A DNA stretch of 64,000 nucleotides from JBJMQS01 sp045802605. GTDB lineage: Bacteria; Planctomycetota; Planctomycetia; Gemmatales; Gemmataceae. Made by a program: the position numbers and the translations under genes. Of the stretch, positions 52,136 to 59,432 are shown in pieces (position 1 is the first letter of the stretch; each line of letters starts with the position of its first letter). Location: NCBI GenBank assembly GCA_045802605.1, contig JBJMQS010000019.1, forward strand, positions 124,001-188,000, in the 5' to 3' direction. Below the pieces are notes generated by a model. That model saw only the letters and a list, made by a program, of their open reading frames with translations, searched no databases and had not been told where the DNA came from.

Positions 52136-53236
52136 TCACGGCAGCGGAATATTCTCCAACTTGAACTTCACGTCCGTGGAAATCAACTTGGCCGGCGTGC
52201 GAATGTGGAAGACCCAGTCTTCCGGCTTGCCCAGCTTGCGGTCCGCTTCATCGATGAAGCGATACACGACGACTGCTTTACGCTCCGACTGCGCGACTAA
52301 CTCGTAGCCGCCGTTGCACTCGAGCTTGCGCTTGCCATCGGCGGTTGTCATCCAGGCGTCATTGTCGATCATCCAGGCGGACGCTTCAAAGCTCTCGATC
52401 TGCGGCCCACCCTCGGGATATTCCAACTCGATACGGGCTGACCAGAGATCGGCTTTCTCGGAGAAATCGGTTCGTAGCCGGACCGTCACGCCTTCCTTCG
52501 TTTCCGTTCGCGCATCCTTGGCATCCTTGGCCGCGACCGGCTTTTCGAATGTGAACTCGTGCATCTTGGTCGCGCCGACGATGCTGAAGCGGCCCTCGAT
52601 CAACGCAATGGTTTTCGCGGAACGCGGCACGTCCACGAGACGCAGCGGCAAGTCAATGCCCGCGCCACCCACTGGGATGCGCCCCTGCCCCGGATCATCG
52701 ACGCGCAGATCCTGCCCGGCGTTGTCGCGAGCCGCGACGTTCCGCCCCGGCTGCTCGACCAGAAACACCGCGAAGCCCGGCTCCCAATTCAGCCCGAGCG
52801 TGACCTCGGTGTACGATCGCTCCATTTCCAAATCGGTCGTGCATTGCACGCGCCGCGCCGAGATGCGAAACACCCGATCAAAGCTCACCGGCGTTTCGCG
52901 ATAGGTAATATCCCCGCCGCCGGCGAGTTGCACGCGTCGCCCGCTATCCGAAAACACGATGCGATGGTCGGACTCTTTCGCGATGCGCTCCAGCGCTTCC
53001 CAAAATGGCACGTTCTTGCACTCGAGCCGAAGCACGCGATCGGTCTCGGCCTTCGTTCGGCCCACGACCGCACCGGTTTGTTTCGCGAGTTCATCGAGCA
53101 CGGTCGCCAGGGAGCCGCCGTTGGTTTGGTAGGTGAATGTCTTGGATTTCAATTCGAGCGGCGGATCGGCGGAGAAAAGCGGAAGTGTAACGAACACCGC
53201 GATCACACCCAACGTACCGATCGCTCGCTTTGTCAT
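52136..53236 (-). CDS. Exported protein with STN-like domain
   Basis: A 366-residue protein from the ATG at 53236, starting MTKRAIGTLGVIAVFVTLPLFSADP, a signal peptide. Residues 30-110 resemble the short N-terminal (STN) domain of secretins and TonB receptors (LKSKTFTYQTNGGSLATVLDELAKQTGAVVGRTK; LECKNVPFWEALERIAKESDHRIVFSDSGRRVQLAGG). A beta-rich body follows with RISARRVQCTTDLEMERSYTEVTLGLNWEPGFAVFLVEQPGRNV. It has no secretin domain. It is convergent with the dehydrogenase gene (4-bp gap) and preceded by a 91-bp palindromic repeat. The function is unknown. Confidence 0.75.
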   Translation of the reverse strand: MTKRAIGTLGVIAVFVTLPLFSADPPLELKSKTFTYQTNGGSLATVLDELAKQTGAVVGRTKAETDRVLRLECKNVPFWEALERIAKESDHRIVFSDSGRRVQLAGGGDITYRETPVSFDRVFRISARRVQCTTDLEMERSYTEVTLGLNWEPGFAVFLVEQPGRNVAARDNAGQDLRVDDPGQGRIPVGGAGIDLPLRLVDVPRSAKTIALIEGRFSIVGATKMHEFTFEKPVAAKDAKDARTETKEGVTVRLRTDFSEKADLWSARIELEYPEGGPQIESFEASAWMIDNDAWMTTADGKRKLECNGGYELVAQSERKAVVVYRFIDEADRKLGKPEDWVFHIRTPAKLISTDVKFKLENIPLP

Positions 53237-53253
53237 AGCAGGTCTCCGCTCTC

Positions 53254-53344
53254 TTGTTAGCCGGACGCGCAAGCTACGGGAAGGCGAGACTCGCGAGTGG
53301 GGGCAAAGTCTCCGGTTTCCGTAGCTTGCGCGTCCGGCTAACAA
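53254..53344. repeat. 91-bp palindromic repeat, family B copy 1
   Basis: Arms ttgttagccggacgcgcaag and its reverse complement, each continuing to ctacgg, enclose a centre with gactcgcgagtg. The near-identical copy lies at 62395-62484. Confidence 0.92.
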
Positions 53345-53391
53345 ATTCCCCTAACGAATACATCTAACAAATTCAGGAGCGTTCTTCTGGC

Positions 53392-54615
53392 CTACCCCGC
53401 CGATTTCAACTGCTTCGACACTTCTTCCGCTTTCCGGAACACGCGCAGCAGATTCCCGCCCAGCACCTTTTTGATTTGCTCGGCGTTGTAGCCGCGATTG
53501 AGCAACTCCTGCGTAATCACGGGATAACACGACACGTCGTCGAGTTGCTCCGGCAAGACGCCGATGCCGTCGAAATCGGATCCTAATCCCACGTTGTCGA
53601 TGCCAGCGACTTTGATGACATGCTCGATGTGATCGACGACGTTGTGCACGGTGCCGCGCGGGATCGGGTGCTCCTTCTTCCATTGGCCCCAGGCTTCGTC
53701 GAATTGCTTCTCGTCCTTGTACTTTTCCTTCATTTCCTTGTAGGCCGGGAAGAGATCCTGCACCGCACGCGCTCCTTCGGGGACGATGAAGCCGGAGAAG
53801 AAGTTGATCATCACCACGCCGCCGGTGTCGCGGACCAGCACCAACACATCGTCCGGCACATTGCGGGGATGAGCAGCGATGGCGAAGGCCGACGAGTGCG
53901 ACGCGATCACCGGCGCCTTGCTCACGCGAATCGCGTGCTTCATCGTCTCGACCGACACGTGCGAAATATCCACCAGCATGCCGAGTCGATTCATCTCCTC
54001 GACCACCTGCTCGCCGAAGGGCGACAAGCCGTGCGACTTCGGCGCATCGGTCGCGGAGTCGGCCCAATCGAGTGTGTCGGAGTGGGTCAGCGTCATGTAG
54101 CGTACGCCGAGGCGATAGAAGCAACGCAGTGCGCCGAGCGAATTGTCGATCGAGTGCCCGCCTTCGATGCCGATCATCGACGCGATCTTCCCCTGCGCCC
54201 GGGCCGCGTAGATTTCATCGACTGAGCCGGCGAATGCGAACGTCTCGGGATACTGCGCGATCATGCGGTGGATGGTGTCGATCTGCTCGAGCGTCTGCGT
54301 GACGGCCTTGCCCTTCTTGGCCGACTCGGCCGGCACATACGCCGACCAGAATTGCGCGCCGACACCGCCCTTGCGCAGCCGCGCGATATCGGTGTGGAGC
54401 TTTGGTTGTGGACGAGCGATGTCTACCTTCAGGAATGCACCTTCGGATTTGGCGCGAAGCTCCCAGGGCAGATCGTTGTGACCATCGACCAGGATCGCAT
54501 CGCGATGGATCGCGAGCGCCGCCTCGGTGACCTCGACTTTACCACGCGAGCGCGGCTCATCGGCCCACGCGAACAGTCCCAGGATGCCCACCGCCACCGC
54601 CACAAAGTTACGCAT
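53392..54615 (-). CDS. Membrane dipeptidase, peptidase M19 family
   Basis: Zinc-dependent dipeptidase of 407 residues from the ATG at 54615, starting MRNFVAVAVGILGLFAWADEP, a signal peptide. Catalytic features are visible: the HxD metal motif in VDGHNDLPWELR, MIGIEGGHSIDNSLGALRCFYRLGVRYMTLTH with the bridging glutamate, LGMLVDISHVSVETM, VIASHSSAFAIAAHPRNVPDDVL and the end motif GLGSDFDGIG. It would hydrolyse dipeptides, possibly containing D-amino acids, in the periplasm or at the surface. It is monocistronic, with a long upstream region holding a structured element. Confidence 0.95.
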   Translation of the reverse strand: MRNFVAVAVGILGLFAWADEPRSRGKVEVTEAALAIHRDAILVDGHNDLPWELRAKSEGAFLKVDIARPQPKLHTDIARLRKGGVGAQFWSAYVPAESAKKGKAVTQTLEQIDTIHRMIAQYPETFAFAGSVDEIYAARAQGKIASMIGIEGGHSIDNSLGALRCFYRLGVRYMTLTHSDTLDWADSATDAPKSHGLSPFGEQVVEEMNRLGMLVDISHVSVETMKHAIRVSKAPVIASHSSAFAIAAHPRNVPDDVLVLVRDTGGVVMINFFSGFIVPEGARAVQDLFPAYKEMKEKYKDEKQFDEAWGQWKKEHPIPRGTVHNVVDHIEHVIKVAGIDNVGLGSDFDGIGVLPEQLDDVSCYPVITQELLNRGYNAEQIKKVLGGNLLRVFRKAEEVSKQLKSAG

Positions 54616-54766
54616 ATTGCCACTCCGCCCCTTTACCGACCCAGTTGAGGTTGTATAATTCTTCAAACCGTTGTAATCATGACTCGTCGATTGCGAAGTT
54701 GACTGACTCGTGAAAAGACGGCTAGACGCGGCCTGCGGGCCGGCGCGATAATATTAGGTCCGAAAC

Positions 54767-54845
54767 ACCCGCCCAAAAGGCGGGTTGGCATCAAACCCGC
54801 CGTGGTCTTGGGAGGGATTAGCACCCCACGACCGCTGGCGGGTTT
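54767..54845. repeat. Structured palindromic element between dipeptidase and lipase genes
   Basis: A small hairpin (acccgcc / ggcgggt, 54767-54785, loop caaaa) is followed by a larger one whose 9-bp outer stem aaacccgcc (54793-54801) / ggcgggttt (54837-54845) encloses a 35-nt interior with further complementarity (ggtcttggg / ccccacgacc). Both hairpins share the cccgcc core. It could be an RNA element or a dispersed repeat. The region 54616-54936 otherwise holds nothing I can name. Confidence 0.55.
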
Positions 54846-54936
54846 CGCTATTTCTAGGGCACGTCTCAAAAACTAGCTTCTACTCCCATTCAAACTGCAA
54901 TTCGTTTCGGTCCGAACTGATTCTCGGCGCGCCGCC

Positions 54937-55941
54937 TTACCTCGCCAACTGCCTCTTCAAATGCCGCGTGTAGAAAATTGGCGCATGATCGGTGACGGAG
55001 TTTCGTGGGACCGGGAGGTCCGTGAAATTCTTGATCGATGGTGGGCGGCCGATGATGGTCGTCACGTCATTGACGATGTCCTGCCAACCTCGCTTGATGG
55101 CTTCCCAATCCATCTGGCCGGCGAAGACGTCAAGATAGGGTTTGGGAGCGCGGGTGAGATCCATGTGACCGTCGCGTTCGATAAAAATCAAATTGCCGAC
55201 GTGGCGATAAGTCGCCGACGAGACCCAGGGGATTCGAGGCGGCGGCAATCGCACGACGATATCGTCCTGGTGCACGATACGAAAGCACGGCAAATCCGTG
55301 AATGCAGTCCCAAACAACATATCGCCGACGCGCGGACTGCCGAAGGTGTACAAGGCCCGCGCGTGTCCATTTCGTCCCGCAGCGATCGTCGCCAGCGCGG
55401 CCCCGAGGCTGTGGCCCGTGAACCAAATGTCGCGATCACGCCATTGTGCGAGTCGAGGGTCGAGCTTTTCGGTGAGCTGGTCATACGCTGCAAGAAATCC
55501 CTGGTGCACATTCCCCGGTTCGAAAGGCACTTGCACAAACTGGATGTCAGTGACGACGTCGCGCAAATGCGGCTTCAGTGACTGTCCGAACGCGAGCGGA
55601 TTCTGAAGACCAAGGACCCGCGTGCCACGAAATGCCACGATCGCGAAACGTTCGGTGGACAGGATTAGCACGCCATTCTCGTGCCCGTCGTCGAGCGTTT
55701 CGAGGCGAACCCTGTCACGAGCCAAGACGTTATCGGCATTGCGCACGCGATCGAATAATGCAGGTCCACCATACGCCAAGAGCGATGCCTCCGCCAGCCA
55801 CCAAGCATTGGCCGGTGAATAACCCGTCGCGGTGGGATCAAAGGGCGGGAGATTCGAACCTTCGAAATACGGATGATTCAGATTTGGGGGACAAAGGTCC
55901 GTGACCGTCGGGACGTCATCTTGGCGATCGTTGGACATCAA
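54937..55941 (-). CDS. Class 3 lipase-family protein
   Basis: A 334-residue alpha/beta-hydrolase of the lipase_3 group. The N-terminus is polar and has no signal peptide. The oxyanion strand is FAIVAFRGTRVLG, the nucleophile elbow is IWFTGHSLGAALATIAAGR with Ser near residue 178, followed by ALYTFGSPRVGDMLFG. The acid is in FRIVHQDDIVVRLPP and the histidine in HAPIFYTRHL near the end, giving a full triad. The region YSPANAWWLAEASLLAYGG near residue 45 is typical of the family. The substrate is unknown. Its start overlaps on the other strand with the open frame upstream of the MBL gene. Confidence 0.9.
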   Translation of the reverse strand: MMSNDRQDDVPTVTDLCPPNLNHPYFEGSNLPPFDPTATGYSPANAWWLAEASLLAYGGPALFDRVRNADNVLARDRVRLETLDDGHENGVLILSTERFAIVAFRGTRVLGLQNPLAFGQSLKPHLRDVVTDIQFVQVPFEPGNVHQGFLAAYDQLTEKLDPRLAQWRDRDIWFTGHSLGAALATIAAGRNGHARALYTFGSPRVGDMLFGTAFTDLPCFRIVHQDDIVVRLPPPRIPWVSSATYRHVGNLIFIERDGHMDLTRAPKPYLDVFAGQMDWEAIKRGWQDIVNDVTTIIGRPPSIKNFTDLPVPRNSVTDHAPIFYTRHLKRQLAR

Positions 55942-56169
55942 CGCATCCGGGAAGGGTTTTGCACGGCATCCAATCGTCCTAGCGTCATGCTATTCGAAAC
56001 ACCATTCGCCGAAACGGATGGACCTCCACCCAGGATGGATAAGGCGGATGGTTGTGCATTCTTTGTGAAGAGTGCAAGCACGACTCAGAGTACAATGTCT
56101 ACTTCATCCAGCAGCTCAACATCGCCGGCAAGGACAAGCGAACGCCCGGCCAGCACACGATCCGTACCT

Positions 56170-57075
56170 ATGTCTTCTCCACGAACAAGACGCACGTTCC
56201 TGCAACAGTCGATAGCGGCAATCGCGGCGTTGCCCCTTGTCGCTCGCGCTGAGGTGAACATGGCCAAACAATCGTATCTTTGCGTTACTTGCGGAACGCA
56301 GTTCGCCGAAACCGATGGACCGCCGCCGAACTGCCCCATCTGTGACGACGAACGCCAATACGTGGGATGGGATGGCCAACGCTGGACGACGTTGCCCGAA
56401 ATGCTCGGCCACTTCAAGAACGTCCTCCGCGAGGAAGAGCCCGGGCTGCACTCGATTCATACGCAACCCAAGATTGGAATCGGCCAGCGGGCTCTGCTTG
56501 TTCGCACGCCCCAAGGCAATCTGTTATGGGACTGCGTGCCGCTGATCGACGACGCCACCGTCACTGCCATCAAGGCACTGGGCGGAGTGGCCGCGATCGC
56601 CGTGTCGCATCCGCATTACTACACCGCGATGATCGAATGGAGCCACGCATTCGGCCACGTCCCGGTGCACTTGCACCATGCGGACAAGCAGTGGGTCATG
56701 CGACCCGAGAAGTCCATTGAGTTCTGGGACGGCACTACCAAGAAGTTGTTCGGCGGTTTGACACTGATCAATACCGGAGGCCACTATGAAGGTTTCCAAG
56801 TCGCTCATTGGCCAGCGGGCGCGTCAAACCGGGGCGTACTGCTGTCGGGCGATCAACCGCAGGTTTGTCAGGATCGGCACTGGGTCTCATTCATGTACAG
56901 TTATCCGAACATGATTCCGCTGCCGGCTTCCGCCATTCGACGGATCGCCGAGGCGCTCAAGCCGTTTCAGTTTGAACGGCTCTATGGTGCTTTTCCGGGC
57001 CTGACGGTGAAGTCCGATGCCAAGAACGCGGTCGATCGTTCGGTGCAGCGTTATCTGCGGGCGATTGGATCATAG
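56170..57075 (+). CDS. Metallo-beta-lactamase-fold protein with rubredoxin-like N-terminus
   Basis: A protein of about 301 residues. The N-terminus MSSPRTRRTFLQQSIAAIAA resembles a Tat signal peptide (twin arginine, then hydrophobic stretch ending ARA). A later ATG at 56260 with a GAGGTG ribosome binding site (MAKQSYLCVTCG) is an alternative start giving a cytoplasmic form. The body has CVTCGTQFAETDGPPPNCPIC, a rubredoxin-type Cys-x2-Cys pair, and an MBL-like domain with AIAVSHPHYYTAMIEWSHAFG, TLINTGGHYEGFQVAHWP, GVLLSGDQPQ and SYPNMIPLPAS. The classic HxHxDH is reduced to HPHYY, so metal binding may differ. A partial copy of FAETDGPPP lies upstream. Confidence 0.75.
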   Translation: MSSPRTRRTFLQQSIAAIAALPLVARAEVNMAKQSYLCVTCGTQFAETDGPPPNCPICDDERQYVGWDGQRWTTLPEMLGHFKNVLREEEPGLHSIHTQPKIGIGQRALLVRTPQGNLLWDCVPLIDDATVTAIKALGGVAAIAVSHPHYYTAMIEWSHAFGHVPVHLHHADKQWVMRPEKSIEFWDGTTKKLFGGLTLINTGGHYEGFQVAHWPAGASNRGVLLSGDQPQVCQDRHWVSFMYSYPNMIPLPASAIRRIAEALKPFQFERLYGAFPGLTVKSDAKNAVDRSVQRYLRAIGS

Positions 57076-57217
57076 CGCGAGGGCAGCAAGAAAGGGGACC
57101 ATCCTCCCCTACCAAGGCCCTTTTCACGTTCAAATCTGGCACGCGGTCTGCGGCAAGTTCCTTTCATGCCAGCGTTTTAGAGATGGATCCTCGAAACGCT
57201 GTGATGGGAAATGTGCC

Positions 57218-57853
57218 ATGAGATCCACTAACTTTGCCACTCTGAGGCCAATTGCGTTGGCCACTGTGTTCAGCCTGCTCGCCGCAACGGCCAAAGCCCA
57301 AGTGCCCGCACAACCAGGTTTGCCGCGCGGCATCCTGGTGACGAGCGTCGTGGCGAGCAGCACAGCGGCACAAGCGAATCTGCACGCCGGTGACATCATC
57401 ACACGCGTCAACGATCGCCGGGTGACTGATCTTTGGGAATTTGTCGAGCGGTTGAGCCAGTCCAATGGCGCTGCACGACTGTCAGTCTTTGATCGCAGCA
57501 CGCGGCAGTTTCGCGTCGCGGACGTTCGGCCCGACCGACAAGGCCTGATCGGCGTGTATGGGATTCCAACCGATCGACTGGTGAACTACGCGACGTCGGT
57601 GCTTGTGGTCAACGGCGTGAACGCCGGCACCCCGGCCCACCTCGCGGGACTGGCTCCTGGCGACATCGTGCTGGCCGTCAACGGCGTGCGCGTGTCGTCG
57701 ATTCCGGATTTCATTGCGGCCTTTCGACTTTCCGCTCCGCTGGCCACATTGAGCTACATCAGCACCTTCGATGGCCAGGCGCGAACCGTCACCGTGCCGT
57801 CCCACCCGTTCGGCCAGATCGGCGCGTATGTGATCGTGGTGCCGTGGCGGTAG
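57218..57853 (+). CDS. Exported protein with two PDZ domains
   Basis: A 211-residue protein from the ATG at 57218, starting MRSTNFATLRPIALATVFSLLAATAKAQVP, a clear signal peptide with AKA cleavage site. Two PDZ domains follow: PRGILVTSVVASSTAAQANLHAGDIITRVNDRRVTDLWEFVERL near residues 35-100, and LVVNGVNAGTPAHLAGLAPGDIVLAVNGVRVSSIPDFIAAF near 125-180. No protease domain is present, so it is a stand-alone scaffold or a partner of a periplasmic protease. It follows the MBL gene by 142 bp. Confidence 0.85.
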   Translation: MRSTNFATLRPIALATVFSLLAATAKAQVPAQPGLPRGILVTSVVASSTAAQANLHAGDIITRVNDRRVTDLWEFVERLSQSNGAARLSVFDRSTRQFRVADVRPDRQGLIGVYGIPTDRLVNYATSVLVVNGVNAGTPAHLAGLAPGDIVLAVNGVRVSSIPDFIAAFRLSAPLATLSYISTFDGQARTVTVPSHPFGQIGAYVIVVPWR

Positions 57854-58062
57854 AGTCCCGAATCCGGCCTGACATCAACCGAAGACACAATCTAACCGTT
57901 TGCGGAGCAAGCACCTGGCCGCGATGGTCACCGAGCGCTTGTGCAGTTCACCGCGTACAATCTGACCGTGGTTATCATGTCGCAAATGGAGCTTGGCAAT
58001 GAAGCGGAGTTCTGGAAAGATGATCGGCGGGATGTGCTAAGGATGGTCAGCCGAGGTTAAGG

Positions 58063-58374
58063 ATGAAGAACCTACGGCGAAAACTGCTTTTTTGTCTTTC
58101 AATTCTCGCCGCATTGATCGCAGTGCCCCTGATTGTGGTATGGCGAACTCCGACGACACCGGGTTCTGTCAGTCAGTTTGTATGGAGCCAGCCAGAGAAA
58201 GCTGAGCTAGTTTTTGGTCCGCCAGCCTTTCAAATTGGAGCCTATCGATATTGGTTATTTGAGGATGGCATTGGCGGCGTTCTTTTCGGTAGCGAGGACA
58301 ACGGATTGATGAGGGTAAACGCGGATCGCAGTACTGCGTTATGGTGGATCCTGCGTCGCCGTCTAGGAATTTAG
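58063..58374 (+). CDS. Small membrane-anchored hypothetical protein
   Basis: A 103-residue protein starting MKNLRRKLLFCLSILAALIA, followed by VPLIVVWRTP, a signal anchor or signal peptide. The rest (VWSQPEKAELVFGPPAFQIGAYRYWLFEDGIGGVLFGSEDNGLMRVNAD) has aromatic residues and glycines like a small beta fold. The preceding 200 bp hold only a 27-codon frame of doubtful status. Layout and start resemble the gene at 58869, so the two may be distant paralogues. The role is unknown. Confidence 0.6.
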   Translation: MKNLRRKLLFCLSILAALIAVPLIVVWRTPTTPGSVSQFVWSQPEKAELVFGPPAFQIGAYRYWLFEDGIGGVLFGSEDNGLMRVNADRSTALWWILRRRLGI

Positions 58375-58414
58375 TCCTACTCCCCGGTCCATGCGACAAC
58401 CGCAAGCGGAGAGG

Positions 58415-58705
58415 TCAATCATGGCGGGTCGGAACGAGATCGCGTGAGCTCTCGCCGTTGTGCCGGGCGTTTTTGGCCATGCGGCCCGCCAGCCATGTGA
58501 ACAACGTCAGCTTTGCGACGAAATAGGTATACATCCATAGGGAAACCTGCAGCATAAATAGCAGCAAAGAAGGCGACCAAGCCACGCCGGTCTGATAGCA
58601 GCTCACCAAATGAATTGCGAAGAACAACAAAATGCTCGCCAACATGACCACGGCCAGCCGGACCAGCGGTTTTAGATCTGCTCGAATTCGCTGAGGGCTA
58701 ATCAC
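58415..58705 (-). CDS. Small two-helix membrane protein
   Basis: A 96-residue protein with hydrophobic segments LVRLAVVMLASILLFFAIHLV and LLLFMLQVSLWMYTYFVAKLTLFTWLAG and charged ends (MISPQRIRADLKP; KNARHNGESSRDLVPTRHD). It lies between two small genes on the other strand. No family was recognised. Hydrophobic ORFs on the antisense strand can be spurious, but no gene opposes it here. Confidence 0.55.
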   Translation of the reverse strand: MISPQRIRADLKPLVRLAVVMLASILLFFAIHLVSCYQTGVAWSPSLLLFMLQVSLWMYTYFVAKLTLFTWLAGRMAKNARHNGESSRDLVPTRHD

Positions 58706-58868
58706 TGCTGCATCCTATCACCGCAGCGCAGTGTGTGACAACGCCTCCGACCTTGACAATTGACGGCCGGGCCCCAGTGTTTTTATAGATCGGATTCAAG
58801 TTGCGTGACTTCGCCACCCCCATTAGCATGACTCGCCCAAGGTGATTACGCGGTCGTTGAGGCCTCGC

Positions 58869-59228
58869 ATGAAAAACCTGAAATGGAACCGGTGGCAAGC
58901 AACCATTGCTCTTGTATTGCTTGCGTCCGTGGCAATCATATTCGCAATGGGCGTCGGGATTTCAACTGCGGATCGGGCGACAGTCCGCGTGCGCAGTGGC
59001 ATGACCTACGAAGAGGCAAAGACTGCAATAGGATGCAGTGGCCGGTATTTCATACTCGACAGTGACCTCAGGTGCTACAGTTGGAAGTTTGACGACAAAA
59101 GCGACTTAACGATGTGGTTGGACCGCGAAAATAAGGCTTTGGGTTTCGTGACGGACACCAAAACGCCATTCACTGATCGGCTCAAATCGATCCTTGAAAT
59201 AGTCGGCCTTAATTTTTTCAACGACTAA
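58869..59228 (+). CDS. Small membrane-anchored protein, possibly BamE/SmpA-like
   Basis: A 119-residue protein from the ATG at 58869 starting MKNLKWNRWQATIALVLLAS, continuing VAIIFAMGVGIS, a membrane anchor. The next part, VRSGMTYEEAKTAIGCSGRYFILDSDLRCYSWKFDDKSDLTMWLDRENKALGFVTDTK, follows the helix-then-beta layout of BamE/SmpA-type domains (G-M-T-x-x-E-A), as in small outer-membrane assembly lipoproteins; there is no lipobox, however. Function is not assigned. Confidence 0.55.
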   Translation: MKNLKWNRWQATIALVLLASVAIIFAMGVGISTADRATVRVRSGMTYEEAKTAIGCSGRYFILDSDLRCYSWKFDDKSDLTMWLDRENKALGFVTDTKTPFTDRLKSILEIVGLNFFND

Positions 59229-59299
59229 ACGGTCACCATTCACGCACGTACTCAGGGCGACCCTCTCGTACCCTTCCCTGGAAGCGGTTGAAGTGAAGA

Positions 59300-59350
59300 C
59301 CCCCTCACCCTAACCCTCTCCCGCGAAGGGAGAGGGTTAGGGTGAGGGGG
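59300..59350. repeat. 51-bp palindromic repeat (gggttagggtgagg family)
   Basis: Perfect 23-bp arms (59300-59322 and 59328-59350) around a 5-nt loop gcgaa. The arm ccctcaccctaaccctctcc is similar to the arm of the repeat at 26511-26612. Confidence 0.9.
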
Positions 59351-59376
59351 AGAGGGGAACAGATTCAAAAAACAAA

Positions 59377-59404
59377 CCGGCCCGACTGTTTCCAGTCGGG
59401 CCGG
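59377..59404 (-). terminator. Rho-independent terminator of the second surface-protein gene
   Basis: On the minus strand a 12-bp stem (ccggcccgactg / cagtcgggccgg) with a 4-nt loop is followed by TTTGTTTTTTG, 28 bp after the surface-protein stop. Confidence 0.85.
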
Positions 59405-59432
59405 CTGTGCGGTTCGAATTTTCAGGTGATTC

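Noticed and set aside
53351..54124. 257-aa minus-strand frame overlapping the dipeptidase
   Set aside because: Same strand, different phase from a peptidase with complete metal-binding motifs; arginine-rich shadow.
55840..55860. tRNA-like T-loop word (gattcgaacc)
   Set aside because: It lies inside the lipase coding sequence and has no accompanying cloverleaf.
57979..58062. 27-codon plus-strand frame just before the small gene at 58063
   Set aside because: Too short, no family resemblance and no strong ribosome binding site; could be a gene remnant but cannot be supported.
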